64,000 nt of DNA, from NCBI RefSeq assembly GCF_008806975.1, contig NZ_CP031728.1, positions 186,001 to 250,000 of the forward strand, written 5' to 3'. Shown piece by piece: positions 19,578 to 27,847 of this stretch. Both the position numbers and the translations under genes were made by a program. The notes under the pieces were generated by a model. It saw only the letters and a program-made list of their open reading frames with translations. It made no database searches and was not told the DNA's origin. Source of the stretch: Cellvibrio sp. KY-GH-1 (GTDB lineage: Bacteria > Pseudomonadota > Gammaproteobacteria > Pseudomonadales > Cellvibrionaceae). Every line of letters starts with the position of its first letter. The stretch's first letter is position 1.

Positions 19578-20537
19578 TCAATCTTTTTTATTGACGATAT
19601 CGCTAATGTGAAATTTGGGGCGCTTCTTAACTTCTTCGTAAATTTTGGAAAGGTATTCTCCAATAATGCCCAGGCAAAGTAGTTGCACACTACCGATAAA
19701 TAGCAGTGGTAATAGCACCGATGCCCAGCCTGGCGCTGCATTATCAGTAAACAGACGCACTGCCAAGACCCAAAGAATTAAACTGAGTGAAGCAAGGCCA
19801 GAAACGAGCCCCATTATGGTAATCATGCGCAGCGGTGCAGTTGAAAATGCGGTGATACCTTTCCAGGCAAATGACAGCATTTTCTTTAATGGATATTTAC
19901 TTTCGCCAGCCTCGCGCGCTTGACGTTCGTATTCCACGACTGAGGCGGGGTACCCGACCTCACGAACCAATCCGCGCAAGAACAAATTTGCTTCGCCGTA
20001 CTCCTTTAATGAATCTAATGCGCGGCGTGACAACAAACGGAAATCAGCGTGATTGAATACTAAATCAACGCCCATTTTTTTCATCAGATGGTAGTAGCCT
20101 TCCGCGGTGAAGCGTTTGAAAAATGTATCGGTATGACGCGCTGAGCGCACACCGTAAACGACATCATGGCCTTTCAGATATTCGTCGACCATGGCTTCAA
20201 TATTTTTTGGGTCGTCCTGTAAGTCGGCATCAATGCTAACGGTAATATCTTCAGTGGTTGTACATAGGCCTGCATAGAGGGCGTTTTGATGGCCTTTATT
20301 GCGCGACAATTTAATAGCGACCAGTGCGGAGTTGTTTGCAGCCTCTTCATTGAGGATTTTCCAGGTTTTGTCTTTGCTGCCGTCATCAACCAGATATACC
20401 TTTGACTCCTGATTAATTTTCCCTTTGGCAATCATCGATTCTCGTAAAGCCAGCATCGTTGCCAAGGTTTTGGGCAACATTTCCTCTTCGTTGTAACAGG
20501 GAATAACGATGGCAAGCGAAGGTATTTTTGTTGTCAT
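19578..20537 (-). CDS. GtrB-like GT2 glycosyltransferase (polyprenyl-phosphate sugar synthase)
   Basis: A 319-residue family 2 transferase. IPCYNEEEMLPKTLATML, YLVDDGSKDKT and SIDADLQDDPKNIEAMVDEY (DxD-type metal site) form the GT-A domain; RGLVREVGY and two C-terminal TMs (about 235-300) match GtrB/DPM1-like enzymes that load glucose or another sugar onto undecaprenyl phosphate. The open frame extends upstream, but the ATG at 20537 has an AGGAACC ribosome binding site and begins just after the GtrA stop. It probably feeds the three downstream membrane transferases. Confidence 0.9.
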   Translation of the reverse strand: MTTKIPSLAIVIPCYNEEEMLPKTLATMLALRESMIAKGKINQESKVYLVDDGSKDKTWKILNEEAANNSALVAIKLSRNKGHQNALYAGLCTTTEDITVSIDADLQDDPKNIEAMVDEYLKGHDVVYGVRSARHTDTFFKRFTAEGYYHLMKKMGVDLVFNHADFRLLSRRALDSLKEYGEANLFLRGLVREVGYPASVVEYERQAREAGESKYPLKKMLSFAWKGITAFSTAPLRMITIMGLVSGLASLSLILWVLAVRLFTDNAAPGWASVLLPLLFIGSVQLLCLGIIGEYLSKIYEEVKKRPKFHISDIVNKKD

Positions 20538-20539
20538 TT

Positions 20540-20935
20540 TTAATGGTTCCTGTAAATCCATATTTTGTGCACAAGAAAATTGATTACGACAGTAATTCCC
20601 GTTGCCAGTACTTGGGCAACCAAATAGGGCTCCACCCAAGGTAAGGCGAGATAATTTTCAAATATAAACAAAAATGCCGCAAACAACGCGGTGTTGGTTG
20701 ATAAGCCGATGGCTACCGCAACCATAAACTTTGGAAAGGTATCTTTATGGTTGCTGGTACTTCTGAACGTATAGTGGTAATTCGCCCAGTAATTAACGAT
20801 TGATGAAAGCGCGTATCCGACGGCAGAGGCATAGACCTCTAACATCAATTGGCTCTCAACAAAGACAATTAATAATAAGAACTGGAGCAGGGTACAAAAC
20901 CCGCCAATACCTAAAAACAGGACGAAACGTTTCAT
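20540..20935 (-). CDS. GtrA family membrane protein
   Basis: A 131-residue protein with four TM segments and the GtrA pattern: GGFCTLLQF in TM1, SSIVNYWANYHYTFRS after TM2 and the C-terminal NFLVHKIWIYRNH. GtrA proteins are thought to help flip undecaprenyl-phosphate-linked sugars across the inner membrane for O-antigen or cell-wall glycosylation. It is the first gene of the minus-strand glycan operon, 2 nt before the GtrB-like gene. Confidence 0.88.
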   Translation of the reverse strand: MKRFVLFLGIGGFCTLLQFLLLIVFVESQLMLEVYASAVGYALSSIVNYWANYHYTFRSTSNHKDTFPKFMVAVAIGLSTNTALFAAFLFIFENYLALPWVEPYLVAQVLATGITVVINFLVHKIWIYRNH

Positions 20936-21039
20936 TGTTATTTTGGTGAATTCTAACAGAAGTAAAATGATAAAAAGCGCTGCACATTAACACATTTTGT
21001 TTATATGTGTATGTGGATTGCTTTTTTTGGGGCGAGGCT

Positions 21040-21288
21040 CTACAGAAGTGGCGAAAGCAGGCTAATCAGGCCCAGCGCAGCGCCTGAGCGCTCTATGTAC
21101 ATGTATTCGGGTTTATTGCTCACCGGGTGGCAAGCATGGCGCAAGTGGTGATGGTCCAGGGTTGAACCCATGTATTCCCAACATTGGCCTTCATGAACAC
21201 ATAGGGGATCACCATCGTTTAATGGGTAGCTGGCAAGTTCGTCCCACATTTTTTGCCATTCGGGATGGTTAATGTCGAGATATTGCAT
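21040..21288 (-). CDS. Small Cys/His-rich conserved-looking protein
   Basis: An 82-residue protein starting at the ATG at 21288, which has AGGA 6-8 nt upstream; an in-frame ATG at 21330 is also possible. It contains CVHEGQCWEY and DHHHLRHACHP, a cluster of three cysteines and several histidines that could bind metal, and a hydrophobic C-terminal tail. I do not recognise the family. It is divergent from the CueR-like regulator, so a link to metal sensing is possible but only positional. Confidence 0.6.
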   Translation of the reverse strand: MQYLDINHPEWQKMWDELASYPLNDGDPLCVHEGQCWEYMGSTLDHHHLRHACHPVSNKPEYMYIERSGAALGLISLLSPLL

Positions 21289-21449
21289 TGCATGTCCTGT
21301 GTGAATATTGGTGACTAACCATGCAATCATTGTGGATTATTAAGTCTCTTTGTCAAGAATCATCACTAACTTAATGATTTTAAAAAAGAAAATATTTTTT
21401 TAACTGTGCTCTGGTTCACTTATTGTAATGGGTTTTTCTTTGTTTGTGG

Positions 21450-21471
21450 CACATAAATTTGTATTTATGTG
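21450..21471. promoter_or_regulatory. 22-bp palindrome between divergent genes
   Basis: CACATAAAT (21450-21458) and ATTTATGTG (21463-21471) are perfect 9-bp arms around TTGT. It lies in the 299-nt space between the Cys/His-rich gene and the MerR-type regulator gene. It is a candidate operator or promoter-overlapping site; no T-run follows, so it is not a terminator. It does not resemble the usual CueR operator. Confidence 0.4.
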
Positions 21472-21587
21472 TAAATTGGTAGCAAAAATAAGCCAGGCCG
21501 ATACGTTAGGTTATGGGATTTGATCGAAATTTGAATAAAGCATTCCACAAGGGTAATGTTTACTTGGACTTGAAGATGGAGTTGGTT

Positions 21588-22034
21588 ATGAACATTAGCC
21601 GGGTAGCACAAGTGGTTGGGTTATCGACAAAGGCCATTCGTTATTACGAGGACTTGGGCTTGGTGGTGCCAGCGCGAGATGCAAATAACAGTTACCGGAT
21701 TTACTCCCGGTGGGATATCGAGTGCCTGTCCTTTTTGCGGCGAGCCACGGCGGCGGGTTTTGAATTGAGTGTGTGTCGGGAGTTGTTGGCTTTGTACGTA
21801 AACCCAGCCCGGCGCTGCACGCAGGTTAAATCCTTAGTGTTGGAGAAAATGCAACAGCTGGATCAGCAGGTTGAAACCTTGCTGGTAATGCGAGAATCAC
21901 TGGCAAAGATGGCTGCTGAGTGTGCGGGTGATGACTCGAGCGATTGGGCAATCATCGATCGGCTTTCTGGCTCCGATAGTTCGACAGCAGCTACGCCGCC
22001 CGCAATGGCATTTACCTTGGTGGGAGGCGGCTGA
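21588..22034 (+). CDS. MerR-family regulator, CueR-like with an altered metal site
   Basis: A 148-residue protein. The MerR winged helix is at 1-70 ([29 protein letters not shown]), a dimerisation helix follows, and the C-terminal loop reads CAGDDSSDW. In E. coli CueR the equivalent loop is CPGDDSADC, whose two cysteines (112 and 120) bind Cu(I); here the first Cys is kept and the second is Trp (codon TGG). Copper sensing by the standard two-thiolate site is therefore doubtful. The ATG at 21588 has GGAG 6 nt upstream; the longer open frame from 21513 lacks MerR similarity. No copper efflux gene is adjacent. Confidence 0.85.
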   Translation: MNISRVAQVVGLSTKAIRYYEDLGLVVPARDANNSYRIYSRWDIECLSFLRRATAAGFELSVCRELLALYVNPARRCTQVKSLVLEKMQQLDQQVETLLVMRESLAKMAAECAGDDSSDWAIIDRLSGSDSSTAATPPAMAFTLVGGG

Positions 22035-22113
22035 TCCTCACTGGCGCCGGTGTTTTTCTACCCTGAAAAAGGCTATGATGCGCGCCGTTTCATTATTTGC
22101 CTGGGAGAACCTG

Positions 22114-22683
22114 ATGAGCATCAAGTCTGATAAGTGGATGCGCCGCATGGCGGAAGAGCATGGCATGATTGAGCCATTTGAGCCGGGCCAAATTCGTTAT
22201 GATGCTGCAGGACAGCGCATAGTTTCCTATGGAACATCCAGCTATGGTTATGATGTTCGTTGTGCAGATGAATTCAAAATTTTTACCAATGTACATTCCA
22301 CGGTGGTAGACCCTAAAAATTTTGATGAAAAAAGTTTCGTTGATATCAAAAGTGATGTTTGCATAATTCCACCCAACTCATTTGCGTTGGCTAGAACGGT
22401 TGAGTACTTTCGTATCCCGCGCAACATTTTGACGGTGTGTTTAGGTAAGTCTACCTATGCACGCTGTGGGATTATCGTAAACGTGACTCCGCTTGAGCCT
22501 GAATGGGAAGGGCATGTGACGCTCGAGTTTTCGAATACGACTCCGCTTCCGGCAAAAATTTATGCTAACGAAGGCGTAGCGCAGATGTTGTTTTTTGAAT
22601 CTGATGAAACCTGTGAGACCTCTTATAGGGATCGTGGGGGTAAGTACCAGGGGCAGCGCGGCGTGACTCTTCCGCGCACCTAA
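22114..22683 (+). CDS. dcd: dCTP deaminase
   Basis: A 189-residue enzyme that deaminates dCTP to dUTP, feeding dTMP synthesis. Motifs include [37 protein letters not shown] (active-site Ser/Arg and Glu region) and [22 protein letters not shown]. The ATG at 22114 follows GGGAG; an upstream-extended frame from 21922 overlaps the regulator gene and is not conserved-looking. The size matches Pseudomonas-type Dcd. Confidence 0.96.
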   Translation: MSIKSDKWMRRMAEEHGMIEPFEPGQIRYDAAGQRIVSYGTSSYGYDVRCADEFKIFTNVHSTVVDPKNFDEKSFVDIKSDVCIIPPNSFALARTVEYFRIPRNILTVCLGKSTYARCGIIVNVTPLEPEWEGHVTLEFSNTTPLPAKIYANEGVAQMLFFESDETCETSYRDRGGKYQGQRGVTLPRT

Positions 22684-22700
22684 TCTTTTCTCTTCATTAA

Positions 22701-22898
22701 TTGGATTTTGCTGTGGGCGATGTAATTCCGTTTAAAAAACCTAGCCCTTTTGAAAAGCATAAGGGTAAAAGTTTGTGTCGCAGCGGTTTTCACAAATGGG
22801 AAGTGGTAAAAGAAAAGCAGTTTGATGTTAAGCAGGGAAAACTGGTGACGATTTATAAATGCAGTCGTTGCGGTGAGCAAAAAGTGGAATTGAAATGA
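22701..22898 (+). CDS. Small zinc-ribbon-like protein
   Basis: A 65-residue basic protein. It has one cysteine in LCRSGFHKWEV and a CSRCG knuckle near the C-terminus, giving a possible Cys/His metal-binding ribbon. The start is uncertain: TTG at 22701, or GTG at 22713. It follows dcd by 17 nt and is probably co-transcribed. Function unknown. Its downstream terminator hairpin has been split by the insertion element. Confidence 0.65.
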   Translation: MDFAVGDVIPFKKPSPFEKHKGKSLCRSGFHKWEVVKEKQFDVKQGKLVTIYKCSRCGEQKVELK

Positions 22899-22956
22899 CG
22901 CAATATCCGGGGCTCGACAATTAAAGTGCAAGAAAATAAAAAACTAAGTAATAAAA

Positions 22957-22975
22957 AAGGCTCCATTGGAGCCTT
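22957..22975. repeat. Left 19-bp direct repeat (terminator hairpin copy)
   Basis: AAGGCTCCATTGGAGCCTT, itself a hairpin (8-bp stem, ATT loop), is repeated exactly at 24577-24595 on the other side of the insertion element. It keeps the A-run on its left but has lost the T-run on its right, where the element begins. It is best read as a long target-site duplication of a bidirectional terminator. Confidence 0.88.
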
Positions 22976-24576
22976 CAGACCGCTGACAAACCCCTAGCCA
23001 AAAGCTGGGGGTTTGCGTTTAATGGCAGCACACTTTCTTGTGATGACTGCCATGCTCAAAGAACCTGCGCCGCGCCAACACACACTGGAAATGGTGATCC
23101 TTGAGGATCTCGTTCCGGCTGACCATCTACTGCGCAAAATCGACAAGTACATCAACTTCGAATTTATCCGCGACCAAGTCCGCCATTTATATTGCGATAA
23201 CAACGGCCGCCCTGCAGTTGATCCGGTGTTGTTATTTAAAATGCTGTTTATTGGTTATTTGTTTGGTGTGCGCAGCGAGCGGCAGTTAGTGCGCGAGGTG
23301 CAAGTGAATGTGGCATATCGTTGGTTTTTGGGGTTGAGTCTCACGGATAAAATCATTGATGCCTCCACCTTTAGCCAGCAACGTCGGCGCCGGTTTTTAG
23401 CGACTGATATTGAGCAACAAATTTTTGATGAGATTGTTCGCCAAGCAATTGGCCACGGCTTGGTGGGCGGCGATGTGCTTTACACCGACAGCACCCACAT
23501 GAAAGCCAATGCCAATAAAAAGAAGTTTGAAATTCACACCGTCACGCAAACGCCGACGGATTATTTAACCGCGTTGGAAGTGGCGATTGATGAAGACCGA
23601 ATTGCCAACGGCAAAGCCCCACTAAAAGAAAAAGCGGGCGATACCGAGCCAAAAACCCGCGACATTAAAGTCAGCACCACTGATCCCGATAGTGGTTATT
23701 TAACACGCGAAGGCAAGCCCCAAGGATTTTATTATCTCGACCATCGCACCGTGGATGGTAAATACAACATCATCACGGACACCCACGTCACACCGAGCAA
23801 CGTGCATGACAGCAAACCTTATTTGGCACGCCTGGATCGCCAATTAACGGCCTTCAATATTTATCCGTACACGGTGGGATTGGATGCAGGCTACAAAACT
23901 GCAGGCATCTGCAAAGGTTTGGAAGATCGCAATATTGAGGGCGTTATTGGCTATCGCCGCCCCAACAAAGCGGAAGGCTTATTTGCCAGGCGCAAATTTG
24001 TGTTTGATGCCGATCAGAATCATTACACCTGTCCGGCGGGTCAGTTGATTTCATATAACACCACCAACCGATTGGGCTATCGCGAATACCGCTCCGATTC
24101 AGAGCAATGCAAACGCTGTCCGTTTTTGGATCAATGCACGCGCAGTCGCAACCACACCAAAGTCATCACACGCCATGTGTGGCAAGACAGTGTGGAGCGC
24201 ACTGATGCGCGACGACTCACCGAGCAAGGCAAACGGATTTATCAACGCAGAAAGGAAACGGTGGAGCGCAGCTTTGCCGACGCGAAACAATTGCACGGTC
24301 ATAGATATGCACGTTATCGCGGCTTGCGTCGCGTGAGTGGCCAGTGTTTGTTGGCGGCTGCGTGCCAGAATATGAAGAAGATAGCGCTGTTGCTGGCGCG
24401 TTTTTATAATCCATTGGTGGTGTTAGGCCTTGTTCAAGCGCTGTGGATACTTATATCGCGTTTTATCGAGAAAAATGAACGGATTGGAAATCAATCGCCA
24501 GAAATGCGGTTGATGCACAGCGCGAGCTAAAAAAATAAAACCCCACTTTTTTAGGGTGGGGTTTGTCAACGATCTG
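22976..24576 (+). mobile_element. IS1182-family insertion sequence (about 1.6 kb)
   Basis: The element is bounded by imperfect 19-bp terminal inverted repeats: CAGACCGCTGACAAACCCC at 22976-22994 and, reverse-complemented, CAGATCGTTGACAAACCCC at 24558-24576 (17 of 19 identical). Each end carries a second internal hairpin made of AAACCCC and GGGGTTT. One transposase gene fills it. Exact 19-bp direct repeats flank it. IS1182 elements are known for variable, sometimes long target duplications. The element appears intact and probably active or recently so. Confidence 0.9.
23052..24530 (+). CDS. IS1182-family transposase
   Basis: About 492 residues from the ATG at 23052 (upstream in-frame TTG 23013, ATG 23022 and ATG 23043 are alternatives). 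The N-terminal segment VILEDLVPADHLLRKIDKYI and RSERQLVREVQVNVAYRWFLGLS are typical of IS1182/IS5-like transposases. DDE catalytic residues are likely in YTDSTHMKANANK, VGLDAGYKT and ETVERSFADAKQLHGHRYARYRG. A Cys cluster (YTCPAGQ and CKRCPFLDQC) precedes the Glu. There is no frameshift or stop, so the enzyme should be functional. Confidence 0.93.
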   Translation: MLKEPAPRQHTLEMVILEDLVPADHLLRKIDKYINFEFIRDQVRHLYCDNNGRPAVDPVLLFKMLFIGYLFGVRSERQLVREVQVNVAYRWFLGLSLTDKIIDASTFSQQRRRRFLATDIEQQIFDEIVRQAIGHGLVGGDVLYTDSTHMKANANKKKFEIHTVTQTPTDYLTALEVAIDEDRIANGKAPLKEKAGDTEPKTRDIKVSTTDPDSGYLTREGKPQGFYYLDHRTVDGKYNIITDTHVTPSNVHDSKPYLARLDRQLTAFNIYPYTVGLDAGYKTAGICKGLEDRNIEGVIGYRRPNKAEGLFARRKFVFDADQNHYTCPAGQLISYNTTNRLGYREYRSDSEQCKRCPFLDQCTRSRNHTKVITRHVWQDSVERTDARRLTEQGKRIYQRRKETVERSFADAKQLHGHRYARYRGLRRVSGQCLLAAACQNMKKIALLLARFYNPLVVLGLVQALWILISRFIEKNERIGNQSPEMRLMHSAS

Positions 24577-24600
24577 AAGGCTCCATTGGAGCCTTTTTTT
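24577..24600 (+). terminator. Right direct repeat with intact T-run
   Basis: Second copy of the 19-bp hairpin (24577-24595), here continuing into T7, so it can end plus-strand transcripts leaving the transposase gene. On the minus strand, the slyD side, the U-tract has been lost to the insertion, so slyD transcripts may continue into the element. Confidence 0.8.
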
Positions 24601-24634
24601 ATTGCGCGCTGCTTTCGGAGAAAAGCAGTTGCAA

Positions 24635-25120
24635 TTAATGGTGATGATGACCGCCAGCGCCGTGGGCGTGGCCGTGGTTCAGTTCTTCTTCGGTAGCGGC
24701 ACGCACTTCGGTAATTTCTACATCAAAGTTCAGGTCAACACCGGCCAGTGGGTGGTTGCCATCAATAGTTACTTGATCGCCTTCCACTTTGGTTACGGTT
24801 ACTACTTGCAGGCCGTGTTCGGTTTCGGCGTGAAACTCCATGCCGACTTCAATTTGCTCAATACCAGAGAACATGGTTGATGGCAGTTCTTGTACCAAGC
24901 CGTCGTCACGCAATCCGTATGCTTGTGCTGCTTTAACGGCAACATTCAGTTTGTCGCCAACTACTTTGCCTTCCAGTGCTTCTTCCAGGCCGGGGATAAT
25001 GTTACCTGCACCGTGCAGGTAAGACAGTGGATCTTGCCCTTCAGAAGAATCCAGCACTTTGCCAGTGCCGTCAGTGAGGGTGTAGTGAAAGCTGGCAACG
25101 CTATTTTCTGCAATTTTCAT
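24635..25120 (-). CDS. slyD: FKBP-type peptidyl-prolyl isomerase SlyD
   Basis: A 161-residue cytoplasmic isomerase and chaperone. The FKBP half (FHYTLTDGTGKVLDSSEGQDPLSYLHGAGNIIPGLEEALEGK) surrounds an inserted IF domain (about 70-125), and the His-rich tail HGHAHGAGGHHHH can bind Ni or Zn, as in SlyD of other bacteria. The tail is shorter and poorer in Cys than that of E. coli SlyD. The gene converges on the IS element. Confidence 0.93.
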   Translation of the reverse strand: MKIAENSVASFHYTLTDGTGKVLDSSEGQDPLSYLHGAGNIIPGLEEALEGKVVGDKLNVAVKAAQAYGLRDDGLVQELPSTMFSGIEQIEVGMEFHAETEHGLQVVTVTKVEGDQVTIDGNHPLAGVDLNFDVEITEVRAATEEELNHGHAHGAGGHHHH

Positions 25121-25189
25121 AAAGAGCCTTTTGGGTAAATTAACTAAGCGAATATGATCTTGAATAAGATGGTTTGGGTGAATAGGGTG

Positions 25190-25903
25190 CTAAAATTTTT
25201 CGATGGGTTTGCCATCGACAGATGCCTTGTGAATGTAAATGGTGTATTTGCTGCCTTTTTCTTCCTGCTGCAAGCGCACTAGCAAATAATTCCAATCTTT
25301 CGCTAACCATGCGTAAGTAACGCGCTTGTCATTCTCGCGGCTGCGTTTTACTTTGACAGTGTTTACTTTACCCAATGGAGTTTCCAATACTTCTTCGCCC
25401 AGGGTAATAAATTTGTATTCCTTCAGGTGACCGCCATCAGCGATCTGATAGCTGAAATTTTTCTGGCCGTTGATTAAGTCCTGCTGCAATTGAATTTGGT
25501 AGCTCAGTTTATCTTGCACACGTTGGGCAATGTCCATCTGCCAGTTGGTTTGCTGAACTTTGTTAATAACGGTTTTTTTGTTCCAGTCAAAGGTCAAATC
25601 CGCATCGCGATCCTTCCCCAATCCGCGACGCTTATAAACGTAGTGGAGAGGTTTAATAGTTTGCTTGGCCTGATCCCACTGCATTTGGCTGGTTTCGGTA
25701 ATGGTGCCAATCATCGAGTCAAATTTGAACAGTAAGTCGTACTGGTTGTCGGTGGTTTTGGTTAGGCGATTGGTGACCGTAATATTAAATCCGTACAGTT
25801 TTGCCTTGTATTGATTGTCAAAGATTTTGGGTCGCTCTGCGGCCAGAGTAGTAGTGGATGCAAGCAACAAGCAGAGTAGCAGGATTGGGCGCAGGCTGGG
25901 CAT
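25190..25903 (-). CDS. DUF3108-family periplasmic protein
   Basis: A 237-residue protein with a Sec signal peptide ending near TLAAE. The segment LYGFNITVTNRLTKTTDNQYDLLFKFDSMIGTITETSQMQW and the C-terminal RLQQEEKGSKYTIYIHKASVDGKPI fit DUF3108 proteins, which are often encoded next to purN/purM in gammaproteobacteria, as here. Biochemical role unknown. It starts 11 nt after purN and is probably in the same transcript. Confidence 0.82.
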   Translation of the reverse strand: MPSLRPILLLCLLLASTTTLAAERPKIFDNQYKAKLYGFNITVTNRLTKTTDNQYDLLFKFDSMIGTITETSQMQWDQAKQTIKPLHYVYKRRGLGKDRDADLTFDWNKKTVINKVQQTNWQMDIAQRVQDKLSYQIQLQQDLINGQKNFSYQIADGGHLKEYKFITLGEEVLETPLGKVNTVKVKRSRENDKRVTYAWLAKDWNYLLVRLQQEEKGSKYTIYIHKASVDGKPIEKF

Positions 25904-25914
25904 GATCGTTACCG

Positions 25915-26583
25915 TTAGGCATCCGGGGCATCAATTTGATAGCCACATTCCGCTAAAAGTTCACCGTCCAGTTCGGCTTTTCCCTGAGTCATTTTTAATT
26001 TGCCTTCGGCAAACCATTTTACGGCCAGCGGATAGATTATGTGTTCCTGGCGCTGCACGCGTTTTGCTAAGAGGGTTGCATCGTCACTTGTGAGTACGGG
26101 TACTCGCGCTTGTATGGCTACAGGTCCGCCATCCAGCTCTGCTGTTACAAAATGTACGCTCACGCCGTGGTGACTTTCGCCTGCTTCAATTGCGCGTTGA
26201 TGGGTGTGCAGGCCTTGAAACTTGGGCAAAAGTGACGGGTGAATATTCAGCATGCGTCCAAGATAGTGCTCGGTAAATGCTGGTGTCAGTATGCGCATAA
26301 ATCCAGCGAGTACTACTAGTCCGGGTGTGTAAGCATCGATGGTTTGCATCAGCTCAACGTCGAAGGCTTCACGTGTAGGGTAGTTCTTATGGTCAAGTAC
26401 TAGCGTAGGAATGCCAGCATTGCTGGCGCGCGTAAGCCCCATTACATCGGGGCGATTACTAATCACGGCGGCAATTTCTATGGGTAAATCGCCGCTCACA
26501 ACGCCATCAATCAACGCTTGCAAATTGCTGCCGCTGCCAGAAATAAGTACAACGACTCGCATGGGTTTTACAGCATCAGACAT
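25915..26583 (-). CDS. purN: Phosphoribosylglycinamide formyltransferase PurN
   Basis: A 222-residue enzyme that transfers a formyl group from 10-formyl-THF to GAR in purine synthesis. Signature: VVLISGSGSNLQALID at the N-terminus, AGFMRILTPAF, and the active site NIHPSLLPKFQGLHTHQRA with the later HFVTAELDGGPV (Asn, His and Asp triad). It starts 3 nt after purM. Confidence 0.96.
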   Translation of the reverse strand: MSDAVKPMRVVVLISGSGSNLQALIDGVVSGDLPIEIAAVISNRPDVMGLTRASNAGIPTLVLDHKNYPTREAFDVELMQTIDAYTPGLVVLAGFMRILTPAFTEHYLGRMLNIHPSLLPKFQGLHTHQRAIEAGESHHGVSVHFVTAELDGGPVAIQARVPVLTSDDATLLAKRVQRQEHIIYPLAVKWFAEGKLKMTQGKAELDGELLAECGYQIDAPDA

Positions 26584-26586
26584 GGA

Positions 26587-27642
26587 TTAAAGGCCTTGCA
26601 ATTCAACGCGGTGTTCGTCGCCAACGGCTTTGGCGATATGGCCAATAACAAATGCGCTTTCGCCGGCAGTCCGCAGGATATTGAGCGCTGCATCTTTCTC
26701 ACCGGCAGGAACGGCGATTACCATGCCTACACCGCAGTTAAATGTGCGATACATTTCGCGGATGTCCACGTTGCCGCCTTTTTGCAGCCACTGGAATACC
26801 GGTGGGAAAGCCCAGCTCTTGGTATCAATAACTGCTTTGCAGCCTTCCGGCAGAACGCGTGGGATGTTTTCGGTCAGACCACCACCTGTGATGTGGGCCA
26901 TAGCGTTAACGCTGGATTCCTTGATCAGCTTCAACACTGATTTCACGTAAATTCGGGTTGGTTCCATCAGGGCGCTAGCCAAAGGCTTGCCACCGCAATC
27001 CTGGTTCAGGTCGGCATTGCTAACTTCGATAATTTTTCGAATCAATGAGTAGCCATTGGAGTGAGGGCCGCTAGAGGTGAGGGCGATCAAGGTGTCGCCT
27101 TCCTTTACCTTGCTGCCATCAATGATTTCAGATTTTTCCACTACGCCTACGCAGAAACCGGCCAGATCGTAGTCTTCGCCTTCGTACATGCCGGGCATTT
27201 CGGCGGTTTCACCGCCTACCAGTGAGCAGCCGGACAGTTCACAGCCATCGCCAATGCCAGCAACTACGGCAGCGGCTACATCAACGTTGAGTTTGCCGGT
27301 GGCGTAGTAGTCGAGGAAGAACAGTGGCTCTGCGCCGGTGACTACCAAGTCGTTCACGCACATGGCAACCAGATCTATACCAATGGTGTCATGCTTTTGC
27401 AGATTCATTGCGAGGCGCAACTTGGTGCCTACACCGTCAGTACCGGAAACCAGCACCGGTTGGCGATAGCCTTCAGGTATTTCGCACAGGGCAGCAAATC
27501 CACCCAGGCCGGCCATTACCTCGGGGCGACGGGTGCGCTTGGCGACGCTTTTGATGCGTTCAACCAAGGCATCGCCCGCGTCTATATCAACGCCTGCATC
27601 TTTGTAACTTAAGGATGGAGTGGAGGTTTGGTTTTGGCTCAT
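26587..27642 (-). CDS. purM: Phosphoribosylformylglycinamidine cyclo-ligase PurM
   Basis: A 351-residue AIR synthetase, the fifth step of purine synthesis. It shows [20 protein letters not shown] at the N-terminus, the ATP/FGAM-binding [34 protein letters not shown] and [16 protein letters not shown]. It leads the purM-purN-DUF3108 operon and is divergent from the DUF2066 gene. Confidence 0.97.
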   Translation of the reverse strand: MSQNQTSTPSLSYKDAGVDIDAGDALVERIKSVAKRTRRPEVMAGLGGFAALCEIPEGYRQPVLVSGTDGVGTKLRLAMNLQKHDTIGIDLVAMCVNDLVVTGAEPLFFLDYYATGKLNVDVAAAVVAGIGDGCELSGCSLVGGETAEMPGMYEGEDYDLAGFCVGVVEKSEIIDGSKVKEGDTLIALTSSGPHSNGYSLIRKIIEVSNADLNQDCGGKPLASALMEPTRIYVKSVLKLIKESSVNAMAHITGGGLTENIPRVLPEGCKAVIDTKSWAFPPVFQWLQKGGNVDIREMYRTFNCGVGMVIAVPAGEKDAALNILRTAGESAFVIGHIAKAVGDEHRVELQGL

Positions 27643-27847
27643 AAGAAAGGGCTCACAGCTCTGACAGTTGGAGTGGTTTTAAAAAAGGCCGCCATTCTAA
27701 CAGCTTATGCCGTTGCATGGGGATGCTTGCCCAAAATAGTCTGTGCTGAAATTGTGATTATGCCTTTAAAGGAGTTTGCCGCCTGTTGCAGCAAGCCTGT
27801 TACAATGCCGCCAAATCCGTTCAAATCAGGCAAATCAGGGGTTAGCT

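Noticed and set aside
20538..20639. Extended N-terminus for the GtrB-like transferase
   Set aside because: It overlaps gtrA in another frame; the GT2 domain begins normally at the ATG at 20537.
21922..22113. Extended N-terminus for dCTP deaminase
   Set aside because: It overlaps the MerR-type gene and adds residues absent from Dcd proteins; ATG 22114 has a proper ribosome binding site.
26518..26940. Plus-strand frame of 140 codons opposite purN/purM
   Set aside because: It is antisense to two well-conserved purine genes and shows no protein-like features.
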